From positions 1-5,401 of the forward strand of contig DITX01000075.1 in the NCBI GenBank assembly GCA_002422225.1: 5,401 bases of DNA, read 5' to 3'. The translations under genes were made by a program, and so were the position numbers. Position 1 is the stretch's first letter, and each line of letters opens with the position of its first letter. The notes under the pieces were generated by a model. That model searched no databases. It had not been told where the DNA came from and saw only the letters and a list, made by a program, of their open reading frames with translations. The stretch is from Gammaproteobacteria bacterium UBA6173. GTDB lineage: Bacteria > Pseudomonadota > Gammaproteobacteria > Pseudomonadales > Pseudohongiellaceae. Positions 1 through 5,033 of this stretch are shown here, piece after piece.

Positions 1-1316
1 TTGAAGTAGGTCACCTCAATCACGCGCCAGATATAAATAACCGATAACAAGGACCCCAACAAGATTGCGGCAGCCACAGGCCACCAGCCATTCTCAAGCG
101 CAGCTGAAACCAGGTACCACTTGCTGATAAATCCTACGGTCAGTGGGACACCAATCAGGCTCAAACCACCAATGAGGAACGCTGCCATGGTGAGCGGCAT
201 GCGGGAAGCAATGCCGTGCATCTGAGAGAGATTGGCAACGCCCATGCGATAAACAACGGCCGCCATGGACAGGAACAATGCGCCTTTCATCAGGCCATGG
301 TTCAGCATGTGCAACAGTGTTGCCATAACGCCGGTCTGGCTGGCGAAACTGATGCCCAGTATCAGATACCCGATTTGTGCCACACTGGAGTAAGCCAACA
401 TACGCTTGAGGTTGTCTTGAAAAATGGCAACAATCGACGCCACAAAAATACCGGCGATTCCCAGTGTCATCAGAATTTCCTGCAAGGGGAAATGTGTGAA
501 TGAGAATTCGAAGCCGAACACATCAAAAATAAACCGGATCATCACATATACAGCAACTTTGGTTGCGGTAGCTGCCAGGAAGGTGGTCACAATTGACGGC
601 GCAAATGCGTAGGCGTTGGGCAGCCACAAATGCAGCGGGAATAAGGCCAGCTTCATGCATACACCCACAATGAAGAACGCAAACGCAGTAAACACAGTTT
701 TGGTGTTTTCAACTTCCGGCAGACGCTGAGTCAGATCTGCCATATTCAGTGTGCCAGTCATCACGTACATCAGGCCGATACCAATCAGGATAAAGGTCGC
801 ACCAATGGTGCCTGCTACCAGATACTGAAAGGATGCCCACAAGGCCCTGCGGTCCTTGCCAAGTGCAATCAGGGTGTATGTTGCCAGTGAAGAAATTTCA
901 AGGAATACAAATACGTTAAAGGCGTCGCCAGTGGCGGTAATGCCGAGCAAACCAGACATGCACAGTAGCCATGCGATATAAAAAAGGCTGTGACGGCTCT
1001 CGGGAATTTCATTTTCGATGCTGGTGCGTGCCGCCAGCAGTGCGATGGCGCTGATACCAGAAATCAACACCAGCAGTGGAGCGTTGAGCATATCGATGCG
1101 GTATTCGATGCCCCATGGTGCTTCCCAGCCGCCCATTTCATAACTGATCGCACCGCTTTGCATAACCTGTGATAACAACAGCACACTGACCGCAAAGGTC
1201 AAGAAGGTAGCCAGTGTTGCAAACGCCCACACCAGTTCGCGTTTGCGCAGCAGAAGACAGGCAGGTGCCGCCATCAGGGGGATAATCACCTGCAGAACTG
1301 AAAGATGCACAATCAT
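1..1316 (-). CDS. mrpD: Mrp/Mnh cation:proton antiporter subunit D (partial, C-terminus cut by window edge)
   Basis: This is a large polytopic inner-membrane subunit of the NuoL/M/N (proton-conducting antiporter) family, which forms an ion-translocating channel of the Mrp complex. I translated 438 codons with no stop; family members are about 490-500 residues, so roughly 50-60 are missing beyond position 1. Visible hallmarks are FNVFVFLEISSLATYTLIALG-like TM5 with the conserved Glu at residue 140, KLALFPLHLWLPNAYAFAP with Lys222 of TM7, Lys253 in ATATKVAVYV, RMLAYSSVAQIGY (about 310-322), LLHMLNHGLMKGALFL with His336 and Lys344, and FISKWYL with Lys399. All proton-path charges are therefore intact. 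The ATG overlaps the mrpC stop by four bases (ATGA), and AAGGA lies nine bases upstream. A hydrogenase-type or other NuoL-like paralogue is the alternative, but the neighbouring mrp genes favour MrpD. Confidence 0.95.
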   Translation of the reverse strand, partial: MIVHLSVLQVIIPLMAAPACLLLRKRELVWAFATLATFLTFAVSVLLLSQVMQSGAISYEMGGWEAPWGIEYRIDMLNAPLLVLISGISAIALLAARTSIENEIPESRHSLFYIAWLLCMSGLLGITATGDAFNVFVFLEISSLATYTLIALGKDRRALWASFQYLVAGTIGATFILIGIGLMYVMTGTLNMADLTQRLPEVENTKTVFTAFAFFIVGVCMKLALFPLHLWLPNAYAFAPSIVTTFLAATATKVAVYVMIRFIFDVFGFEFSFTHFPLQEILMTLGIAGIFVASIVAIFQDNLKRMLAYSSVAQIGYLILGISFASQTGVMATLLHMLNHGLMKGALFLSMAAVVYRMGVANLSQMHGIASRMPLTMAAFLIGGLSLIGVPLTVGFISKWYLVSAALENGWWPVAAAILLGSLLSVIYIWRVIEVTYF

Positions 1317-1666
1317 GCTTTTTTATCCTTGGCGTGGATTTCATCTTCTTCCACAGTGCCGTAACTTTCTTTAATACGAACAACAATTGCGAGCCCCAAT
1401 GCTGTTGTAGCAATGCCGACCACAATCGCGGTGAGAATGAGTACGTGTGTCAGCGGGTTGGAGTAGAGCGTGACGCCCTCTGCCAAAATGGGCGCGGTGC
1501 CACCTTCAATTTTGCCCATGCTGATGTACATGATAAAAACTGAGGTCTGAAAGATGGTTAGTCCTATCAGCTTTTTGATCAGGTTGTTGCTGCAGATGAC
1601 GATGTAAAACCCAATCATCATCAGGACAACCACAACCCAATAGTTAAACAGTCCAAGAAATTCCAT
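1313..1666 (-). CDS. mrpC: Mrp/Mnh cation:proton antiporter subunit C (NuoK-like)
   Basis: This is a small membrane subunit homologous to NuoK of complex I that sits between the large antiporter-like subunits of the Mrp complex. The 117 residues match the usual family length. Three hydrophobic helices are visible (about 8-26, 29-50 and 72-98). The family signatures are NLIKKLIGLTIFQTS (28-42), API (58-60) and YSNPLTHVLILTAIVVG (68-84), followed by an ATTALGLA stretch. The usual second proline of NPLPHVL is a Thr here. The tail after residue 98 is charged and presumably cytoplasmic. The start ATG shares one base with the stop of the upstream fused A'/B gene (TGATG), with GGAG ten bases upstream. 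The stop overlaps the mrpD start, so translation of the three genes is probably coupled. Confidence 0.96.
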   Translation of the reverse strand: MEFLGLFNYWVVVVLMMIGFYIVICSNNLIKKLIGLTIFQTSVFIMYISMGKIEGGTAPILAEGVTLYSNPLTHVLILTAIVVGIATTALGLAIVVRIKESYGTVEEDEIHAKDKKA

Positions 1667-2664
1667 CAGTCCGGTTCTCCATCTCTCTGTTGGTGCGTTG
1701 AAAAGGTGAAGAAAATAATAATCATCACGGACGCAACAGTGATACCGACACCCAGTTCCACAAACAAAATACCCATGTGCTGGCCGTGGACATCGTCTTG
1801 CGCTAGGAAGTTGTAGTCGAGAAAGTTGCCGCCATTAATCATGGCCAGCACACCCACACTGCCATATAGCAACACGCCAAGGGCAGCCAGTGCTTGTACC
1901 CAGTTGCTATTGACGACCTTGCGTGCAGCGGTCAGCCCAAACAGCATGGCGTACAGGAAGAACGCAGAAGCAAAAATTACACCCGCCTGAAATCCACCTC
2001 CAGGTCCGTATTCACCGTGGAACTGAACGTAGAGTCCAAAAATCAGGATCAGCGGAATCAGCATCTTCGACACAATCCGCAGTATCACATGCTCTTCCAT
2101 CGATGCTCTCAATGCCACCGGGGCCGTGGACACAGTGCTCATAATGAGAGCAAGAACGCCTATGCCTGCAGTGAAGATAACAACTACTTCCCCAAAGGTG
2201 TCGTAACCCCGATAGCTGGCCAGTACTGAAGCAACAACGTTCGGAATATCAATCTCGGTTGCTGAGTCATTGAGGTAACGTGGCACAACATGGGTCTGAA
2301 CGGGCGCATCAGCGGCGCCAAAAGCTGGCATGTCCTGCGTACCATAAATAAGCAGTGCTCCTGTCACCGTAACCAGCGTCAGCGCCAAGGCAGGTTTGTA
2401 ATTGGATTTTGGGTTCTCTGCCGCTTTTTCAAAACGACCTGTCATCGACAGCGTGGTCAATATCAGAAGCGTTGAAATGCCCGCTCCTACAGCAGCCTCC
2501 GTAAATGCAACATCATGCGCATCCATCAATACAAAAAAGCTGGCGGATAACAGTCCGTAAATACCCGCCAGCATGGTGACGGCAAACAGGTCTTTCACGC
2601 GCACGATGGCGGCGGCTGTGGTGACCAGCATGCTGAGAATAATAATGTGAATAAATGATTCCAC
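1666..2664 (-). CDS. mrpB: Fused Mrp antiporter subunit: MrpA C-terminal (DUF4040/MbhD) + MbhE-like + MrpB (MnhB)
   Basis: This 332-residue polytopic membrane protein joins parts that are separate in Mbh operons and split between MrpA and MrpB in classic Mrp operons. Residues about 8-75 are DUF4040/MbhD-like, with RVKDLFAVTMLAGIYGLL (22-39) and DVAFTEAAVGAGIST (51-65) including Glu56. Residues about 92-175 resemble MbhE, with a hydrophobic helix, a polar loop ending in PRYLND, then YRGYDTFGEVVVIFTAG (151-167). Residues about 190-322 are the MnhB domain with HGEYGPGGGFQAGV (216-229) and four helices. MrpB alone is about 140 residues, so the extra N-terminal half is the C-terminal piece of MrpA. 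The start is GTG, chosen because AGGAGGTG lies seven bases upstream, two bases after the mrpG stop. No NuoL-like MrpA N-terminal portion is attached. The name mrpB is by family convention; mrpA'B would describe it better. Confidence 0.93.
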   Translation of the reverse strand: MESFIHIIILSMLVTTAAAIVRVKDLFAVTMLAGIYGLLSASFFVLMDAHDVAFTEAAVGAGISTLLILTTLSMTGRFEKAAENPKSNYKPALALTLVTVTGALLIYGTQDMPAFGAADAPVQTHVVPRYLNDSATEIDIPNVVASVLASYRGYDTFGEVVVIFTAGIGVLALIMSTVSTAPVALRASMEEHVILRIVSKMLIPLILIFGLYVQFHGEYGPGGGFQAGVIFASAFFLYAMLFGLTAARKVVNSNWVQALAALGVLLYGSVGVLAMINGGNFLDYNFLAQDDVHGQHMGILFVELGVGITVASVMIIIFFTFSTHQQRDGEPD

Positions 2665-2666
2665 GG

Positions 2667-3020
2667 TCAGACACCTCCTGCTGACGGACGGGGGTCTGCG
2701 TCGATTTTTCCGCCTTTACCTGGTAGCAAAGGTTTTAGTCCACTGTGTAGCGCAGCTTTGGCCAGTGCATGGCCAGCGGTGGGGCTGGTCAGTAATACAA
2801 ACACCAGAATCATGACCAGTTTGCCAAACACAATCCAGGTTGGTGCCTGTAACATAAGCCCCACCAGAATCATGCCGGTCGCTAATGTATCCGTGACACT
2901 GGCCGCATGCATGCGTGTAAAAAAGTCAGGAAATCTCAGTAATCCAACAGAGCCTGAGACACACAAAAATCCGCCGAGGACCAGCAGGGCCCAGCTTAAA
3001 TACGTTGTTACCATGCTCAT
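2667..3020 (-). CDS. mrpG: Mrp/Mnh cation:proton antiporter subunit G
   Basis: This small membrane subunit (PhaG/MnhG/YufB family) is needed for assembly and activity of the Mrp complex. It has 117 residues with three hydrophobic segments (about 7-28, 45-58 and 62-78). The signature GLLRFPDFFTRMHAASVTD (26-44) is very clear, followed by LTSPTAGHALAKAA (77-90), both diagnostic of the family. The C-terminal tail after about 95 is rich in Gly, Pro and Lys and is probably cytoplasmic and disordered. The ATG overlaps the mrpF stop by one base (TAATG), with AAGGA six bases upstream. That spacing favours the first Met over the one at residue 3. Confidence 0.96.
   Translation of the reverse strand: MSMVTTYLSWALLVLGGFLCVSGSVGLLRFPDFFTRMHAASVTDTLATGMILVGLMLQAPTWIVFGKLVMILVFVLLTSPTAGHALAKAALHSGLKPLLPGKGGKIDADPRPSAGGV
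2672..2679 (-). promoter_or_regulatory. Ribosome binding site deciding the GTG start of the fused A'/B gene
   Basis: On the minus strand this reads AGGAGGTG, seven bases before the GTG at 2664 and lying within the last codons of mrpG. It fixes GTG as the start. It may also boost translation of the large fused subunit relative to its neighbours, whose sites are weaker. Confidence 0.75.
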
Positions 3021-3307
3021 TATTGTTCCTTGATCGTCTCGCTGTTGGCCGACGCATGAGAGACCGAGTACTCAAAAAATCGAAGTATCCCTATCACTGT
3101 TATAAAGTTCATCAAGGCATACACCATGACGATGTCCAGGAATTCCGGGCGACCTGTCAGAAAACCCACAATCGCAATCAACAGAACGGTTTTAGTTCCG
3201 AACACGTTGACGGCAAGAATCCGGTCATAAAGGGTCGGTCCTGCATAGGCTCTGACAAGCGCAAGTGCCATTGCCACAAGTACAGCGATTGCTGCGGCTG
3301 TAAACAT
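3020..3307 (-). CDS. mrpF: Mrp/Mnh cation:proton antiporter subunit F
   Basis: This small three-helix membrane subunit (MnhF/PhaF family) of the Mrp complex lies beside MrpE and MrpG. The 95 residues match the family norm. The signatures are AGPTLYDRILAVNVFGTKTV (22-41) with the conserved Asp28, and RPEFLDIVMVYALMNFI (53-69) with Asp58. Acidic residues at these places are typical of the family, and in studied Mrp systems a membrane Asp of MrpF has been implicated in activity. The start lies two bases after the mrpE stop, with only a weak Shine-Dalgarno match (TGGAT), so translation probably depends on coupling to mrpE. Confidence 0.95.
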   Translation of the reverse strand: MFTAAAIAVLVAMALALVRAYAGPTLYDRILAVNVFGTKTVLLIAIVGFLTGRPEFLDIVMVYALMNFITVIGILRFFEYSVSHASANSETIKEQ

Positions 3308-3309
3308 GA

Positions 3310-3783
3310 TCAGTTATCCAGTTTGCGCACGCGCGCTTCCATTGCGCCGCTTTGAATATCAGTGATGGAACTTTTGTCCAATGCATGCACGGTGATTGAG
3401 TTCTCTGTGACGTCCGTGGTCACAGTGCCCGGTGTTAAAGAAATAGAATTGGCGTAAATCACCTTACCCATATCGCTCAGGTGATCCATTTTGATTGTGG
3501 TCAGTGCGGGTTGCAGCTGCAGGTGTCCTTGCCAGATAGTGCTGACCACCTTGATATTGGACATCACCAGTTCTTTCAGCAGCCACGCATAATAGGCAGG
3601 AATGTTTTTTGTCAGATGCAGCGGTTGTGATTCCTCATCAATAACCTTCATGCGACTGGAAATAAACAGTACCAGTACAACTGAAAACGCACCCAATATA
3701 AAGATGAGTGGTTTAAACAGGCCAGAGTTCAACAGCCAGAAAATAATCAGTAATAAGGTAAGGCTTAAAGTTTGTATTTTCAT
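3310..3783 (-). CDS. mrpE: Mrp/Mnh cation:proton antiporter subunit E
   Basis: This is the first gene of the antiporter operon and the MrpE/MnhE/PhaE subunit of the complex. With the start used here it has 157 residues, the usual length. Two hydrophobic helices (about 6-20 and 22-43) are followed by a cytoplasmic domain containing the diagnostic YANSISLTPGT (110-120), then a TTDV strand and an ITVHALD segment. A longer reading with 12 more residues (from 3819) is open, but AGGGA lies seven bases before the internal ATG at 3783. The protein from there begins MKIQTLS and runs straight into the first helix, as in homologues, so I prefer it. About 119 bases separate it from the small upstream gene on the same strand. 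I see no strong promoter of its own in that gap. Confidence 0.95.
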   Translation of the reverse strand: MKIQTLSLTLLLIIFWLLNSGLFKPLIFILGAFSVVLVLFISSRMKVIDEESQPLHLTKNIPAYYAWLLKELVMSNIKVVSTIWQGHLQLQPALTTIKMDHLSDMGKVIYANSISLTPGTVTTDVTENSITVHALDKSSITDIQSGAMEARVRKLDN

Positions 3784-3902
3784 GTTAATCCCTGCACATT
3801 TGTTAAAACGACAGTACAAAGTCAGTGTTCTGAATGTGATTTTTCTTGCAATTCTGTGCGCGCGCTAATGGCGAACAGTGCCGCAAACTGATTACTGTAG
3901 TG
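3784..3902 (-). other. Spacer between small minus-strand gene and mrpE
   Basis: This is the untranslated gap upstream of mrpE. It contains the mrpE ribosome binding site (AGGGA, about 3790-3794) and an alternating GCGCGC stretch near 3859-3864. I looked for a stem-loop followed by a T-run in the minus direction that would stop transcription from the small gene and found none. I also found no pair of -35/-10 boxes with good spacing. Read-through from the upstream promoter region into the mrp operon is therefore possible, though not shown. Confidence 0.5.
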
Positions 3903-4112
3903 TCATTCCGGCGATTGAGATGTCGTTGTACGGTTGATCAGGCCCGCCGCCCGCGTACGCGCTGCGCGCTGCTGGAACGATTCCTGATGACGAGTGATTT
4001 CCGGTTGTTCACCGATGTCACGGTTATCAATATCGTCACTGAAATAGAGGGCAGACGAGATCAACATGGCTATAGAATTTATGGCGATCGCTGGCAGTAG
4101 TCCGGCCTTCAT
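3903..4112 (-). CDS. Small hypothetical protein with hydrophobic N-terminus
   Basis: This is an unrecognised 69-residue protein. The N-terminus MKAGLLPAIAINSIAMLISS is followed by ALYFSDD: one positive charge, then about 20 mostly apolar residues. This reads as a single membrane anchor or a signal peptide; no confident peptidase site can be named. The rest (about 25-69) is polar, rich in Gln, Arg, Thr and Ser, with no cysteines and no motif I know. The case for a real gene is the AAAGGAGGT ribosome binding site with eight bases of spacer before the ATG; a GTG one codon upstream is also possible but spaced less well. It lies upstream of mrpE in the same direction and divergent from the response regulator. 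It may be a small membrane accessory or stress protein under that regulator, but its function is unknown. Overlapping plus-strand frames have no ribosome binding site of this quality. Confidence 0.62.
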   Translation of the reverse strand: MKAGLLPAIAINSIAMLISSALYFSDDIDNRDIGEQPEITRHQESFQQRAARTRAAGLINRTTTSQSPE

Positions 4113-4119
4113 CACAAAA

Positions 4120-4128
4120 ACCTCCTTT
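4120..4128 (-). promoter_or_regulatory. Strong Shine-Dalgarno site of the small gene
   Basis: On the minus strand this reads AAAGGAGGT, an almost complete match to the 16S rRNA anti-Shine-Dalgarno sequence. Eight bases separate its AGGAGG core from the ATG at 4112. It is the strongest evidence that the small reading frame is translated. Confidence 0.75.
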
Positions 4129-4145
4129 CAAGCTGGCGTCAGATA

Positions 4146-4176
4146 TTTACATCAACAATGTGAAAAAGTATGTCAA
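4146..4176 (-). promoter_or_regulatory. Candidate sigma-70 promoter for the small gene (and possibly mrp)
   Basis: On the minus strand a perfect TTGACA -35 box (4171-4176) is followed, after a long 19-base spacer, by TGTAAA (4146-4151), a 4/6 match to TATAAT. This would start transcription near 4139, about 27 bases before the ATG. The spacer is longer than the 17-base ideal, as is common for promoters that need an activator. The -35 box spans the junction of the two 21-bp repeats. Prediction only. Confidence 0.35.
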
Positions 4177-4194
4177 AAATGCAAATAAGTATGA
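4152..4194. repeat. Imperfect 21-bp tandem direct repeat, candidate OmpR-type operator
   Basis: Two A/T-rich units of 21 bases lie head to tail at 4153-4173 and 4174-4194. By hand alignment they match at 16 of 21 positions. Both carry CAA.AATG in the first half and AAGTATG in the second (CATACTT on the minus strand), exactly 21 bases apart, two helical turns. OmpR-family dimers typically bind tandem units of about 20 bp built from two half-sites, which this resembles, and an OmpR-family regulator is encoded next door. The repeat covers the -35 box of the divergent small-gene promoter and lies upstream of the putative regulator promoter. The repeat is seen directly; its role as an operator is inferred. 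Confidence 0.55.
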
Positions 4195-4207
4195 GTTGCC
4201 TTGCTGC

Positions 4208-4237
4208 TTGCTGCGGTCAGGTCGGGGATTGTGTTAT
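4208..4237 (+). promoter_or_regulatory. Weak candidate promoter for the response regulator gene
   Basis: TTGCTG (4208-4213), an 18-base spacer and TGTTAT (4232-4237) make a modest sigma-70 match (3/6 and 4/6). It would give a leader of about 70 bases. If real, the 21-bp repeats would lie just upstream of the -35 box, a position suited to activation. Low confidence, because similar weak matches are easy to find. Confidence 0.25.
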
Positions 4238-4248
4238 GTTGCGGCCCA

Positions 4249-4261
4249 CTCAGTATCTGAG
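4249..4261. repeat. 13-bp palindrome CTCAG-TAT-CTGAG
   Basis: This is a perfect five-base inverted repeat around a three-base centre in the regulator leader region, just after the putative -10 box. It could be an operator or a small leader hairpin. It has no T-run after it and is too short for a terminator. Matches of this length also arise by chance. Confidence 0.3.
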
Positions 4262-4301
4262 CGCACCTTGTTGTTGAAGCGGTTGTCGCACGGCAGTATT
4301 A

Positions 4302-4311
4302 GGGGGGGGGG
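4302..4311 (+). repeat. Run of ten G bases in the ribosome binding region of the response regulator
   Basis: Ten consecutive Gs end two bases before the ATG at 4314, exactly where the Shine-Dalgarno sequence should be. AGGGGG at its left end can pair with the anti-Shine-Dalgarno sequence with G-U help. No purine-rich alternative site lies nearby. Homopolymer runs of this length are prone to slippage in replication, and also to sequencing error. Confidence 0.85.
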
Positions 4312-4313
4312 AT

Positions 4314-5033
4314 ATGACAGTCAGCCATAGTGTTTTAGTCGTTGATGATGACAAAGATATTCGCGACCTGTTGCACAAATTGTTTCTGGCAGAAGGTTAC
4401 CGATGCTCTGTGGCCAGTAACGGTGATGAAATGTTTGCGCGGCTTGCCCAGGAACGGTTTGATCTGATTTTGCTGGATGTGATGATGCCTGGGCGAGACG
4501 GTTTCGAATTGTGCAGAACCCTGCAGTCCGATCCGGCCATGCCGCCAGTGATCATGCTGTCGGCAAAAGACGAGGAGATTGATCGTGTTGTTGGCCTGGA
4601 GTTAGGGGCAGACGACTACATTGTCAAGCCGTTCGGGCGGCGGGAACTGATGGCTAGGGTAAAAGTGGTGTTCCGGCGGGGGCAAAACAGTCACCGGCGC
4701 GTCAGTGGCGTGAAGGGCAATTTCCTGTTCGGTGACTGGTGCTTCCGACCTGCGCAGATGGAACTGGTCGACAATGAGTCCGCCGTTATTCCTTTATCAT
4801 CGAGCGAGACCGAGTTGTTGCTGGCGTTTGTTCAGAATCCACAAATACCCCTGTCGCGCGATCGGTTGTTGGATTTGACCAAGGGTCGGTCGGTCGCCCC
4901 GTTTGACCGTAGCATTGATTCTCATATCAGTCGCCTGCGCCGTAAGCTGCGAGACGACGCAAAACAACCCGAGATCATCAAAACGTCGTGGGGCAAGGGT
5001 TACATCTTCACGTTTGCTGTTGAGTCTGTGTAA
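4314..5033 (+). CDS. OmpR-family two-component response regulator
   Basis: This is a DNA-binding response regulator of 239 residues, the normal family length. The receiver domain (about 5-122) has the acidic pair Asp11/Asp12, phosphoacceptor Asp55 in DLILLDVMMPGRDGFEL, Ser83 and Lys105 in DDYIVKPFGRREL, so every phosphorylation residue is present. The C-terminal winged-helix domain (about 135-233) has LSSSETELLLAF, RSIDSHISRLRRKL (recognition helix region) and a closing WGKGYIF. The TKGR...RSID.HISRLRRKL pattern is closer to the OmpR subgroup than to PhoB. The start is the only ATG after an in-frame stop at 4275. It overlaps the kinase gene by one base and is divergent from the small gene and mrp operon. 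Target genes cannot be read from the protein; autoregulation and control of the divergent genes is a reasonable inference. Confidence 0.95.
   Translation: MTVSHSVLVVDDDKDIRDLLHKLFLAEGYRCSVASNGDEMFARLAQERFDLILLDVMMPGRDGFELCRTLQSDPAMPPVIMLSAKDEEIDRVVGLELGADDYIVKPFGRRELMARVKVVFRRGQNSHRRVSGVKGNFLFGDWCFRPAQMELVDNESAVIPLSSSETELLLAFVQNPQIPLSRDRLLDLTKGRSVAPFDRSIDSHISRLRRKLRDDAKQPEIIKTSWGKGYIFTFAVESV

Noticed and set aside
216..612. Plus-strand open frames of 62-95 codons
   Set aside because: They lie antisense to mrpD, whose translation is continuous and rich in family motifs. Their products are His/Gln/Cys-rich with no ribosome binding site, typical of shadow frames.
1138..1425. Minus-strand 95-codon frame overlapping the mrpD start and mrpC end
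   Set aside because: Out of frame with both well-supported genes, without motifs; an overlap artefact.
1894..2229. Plus-strand 111-codon frame
   Set aside because: Antisense to the fused A'/B gene with its clear MnhB motifs; composition looks like a shadow.
3005..3355. Plus-strand 116-codon frame
   Set aside because: Antisense to mrpF and the end of mrpE; Cys/His/Lys-rich product with no recognisable domain.
3784..3819. Longer mrpE start adding 12 residues
   Set aside because: AGGGA sits just before the internal ATG at 3783. The extra residues (MYCRFNKCAGIN) do not look like an MrpE N-terminus, and the shorter form gives the family length.
3840..3870. GCGCGC-rich stretch as a possible terminator
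   Set aside because: The best stem is short and no T-run follows in either direction.
3846..4100. Plus-strand 84-codon frame antisense to the small gene
   Set aside because: No ribosome binding site and an Arg/Cys-rich product without hydrophobic pattern; the minus-strand frame here has a near-consensus site.
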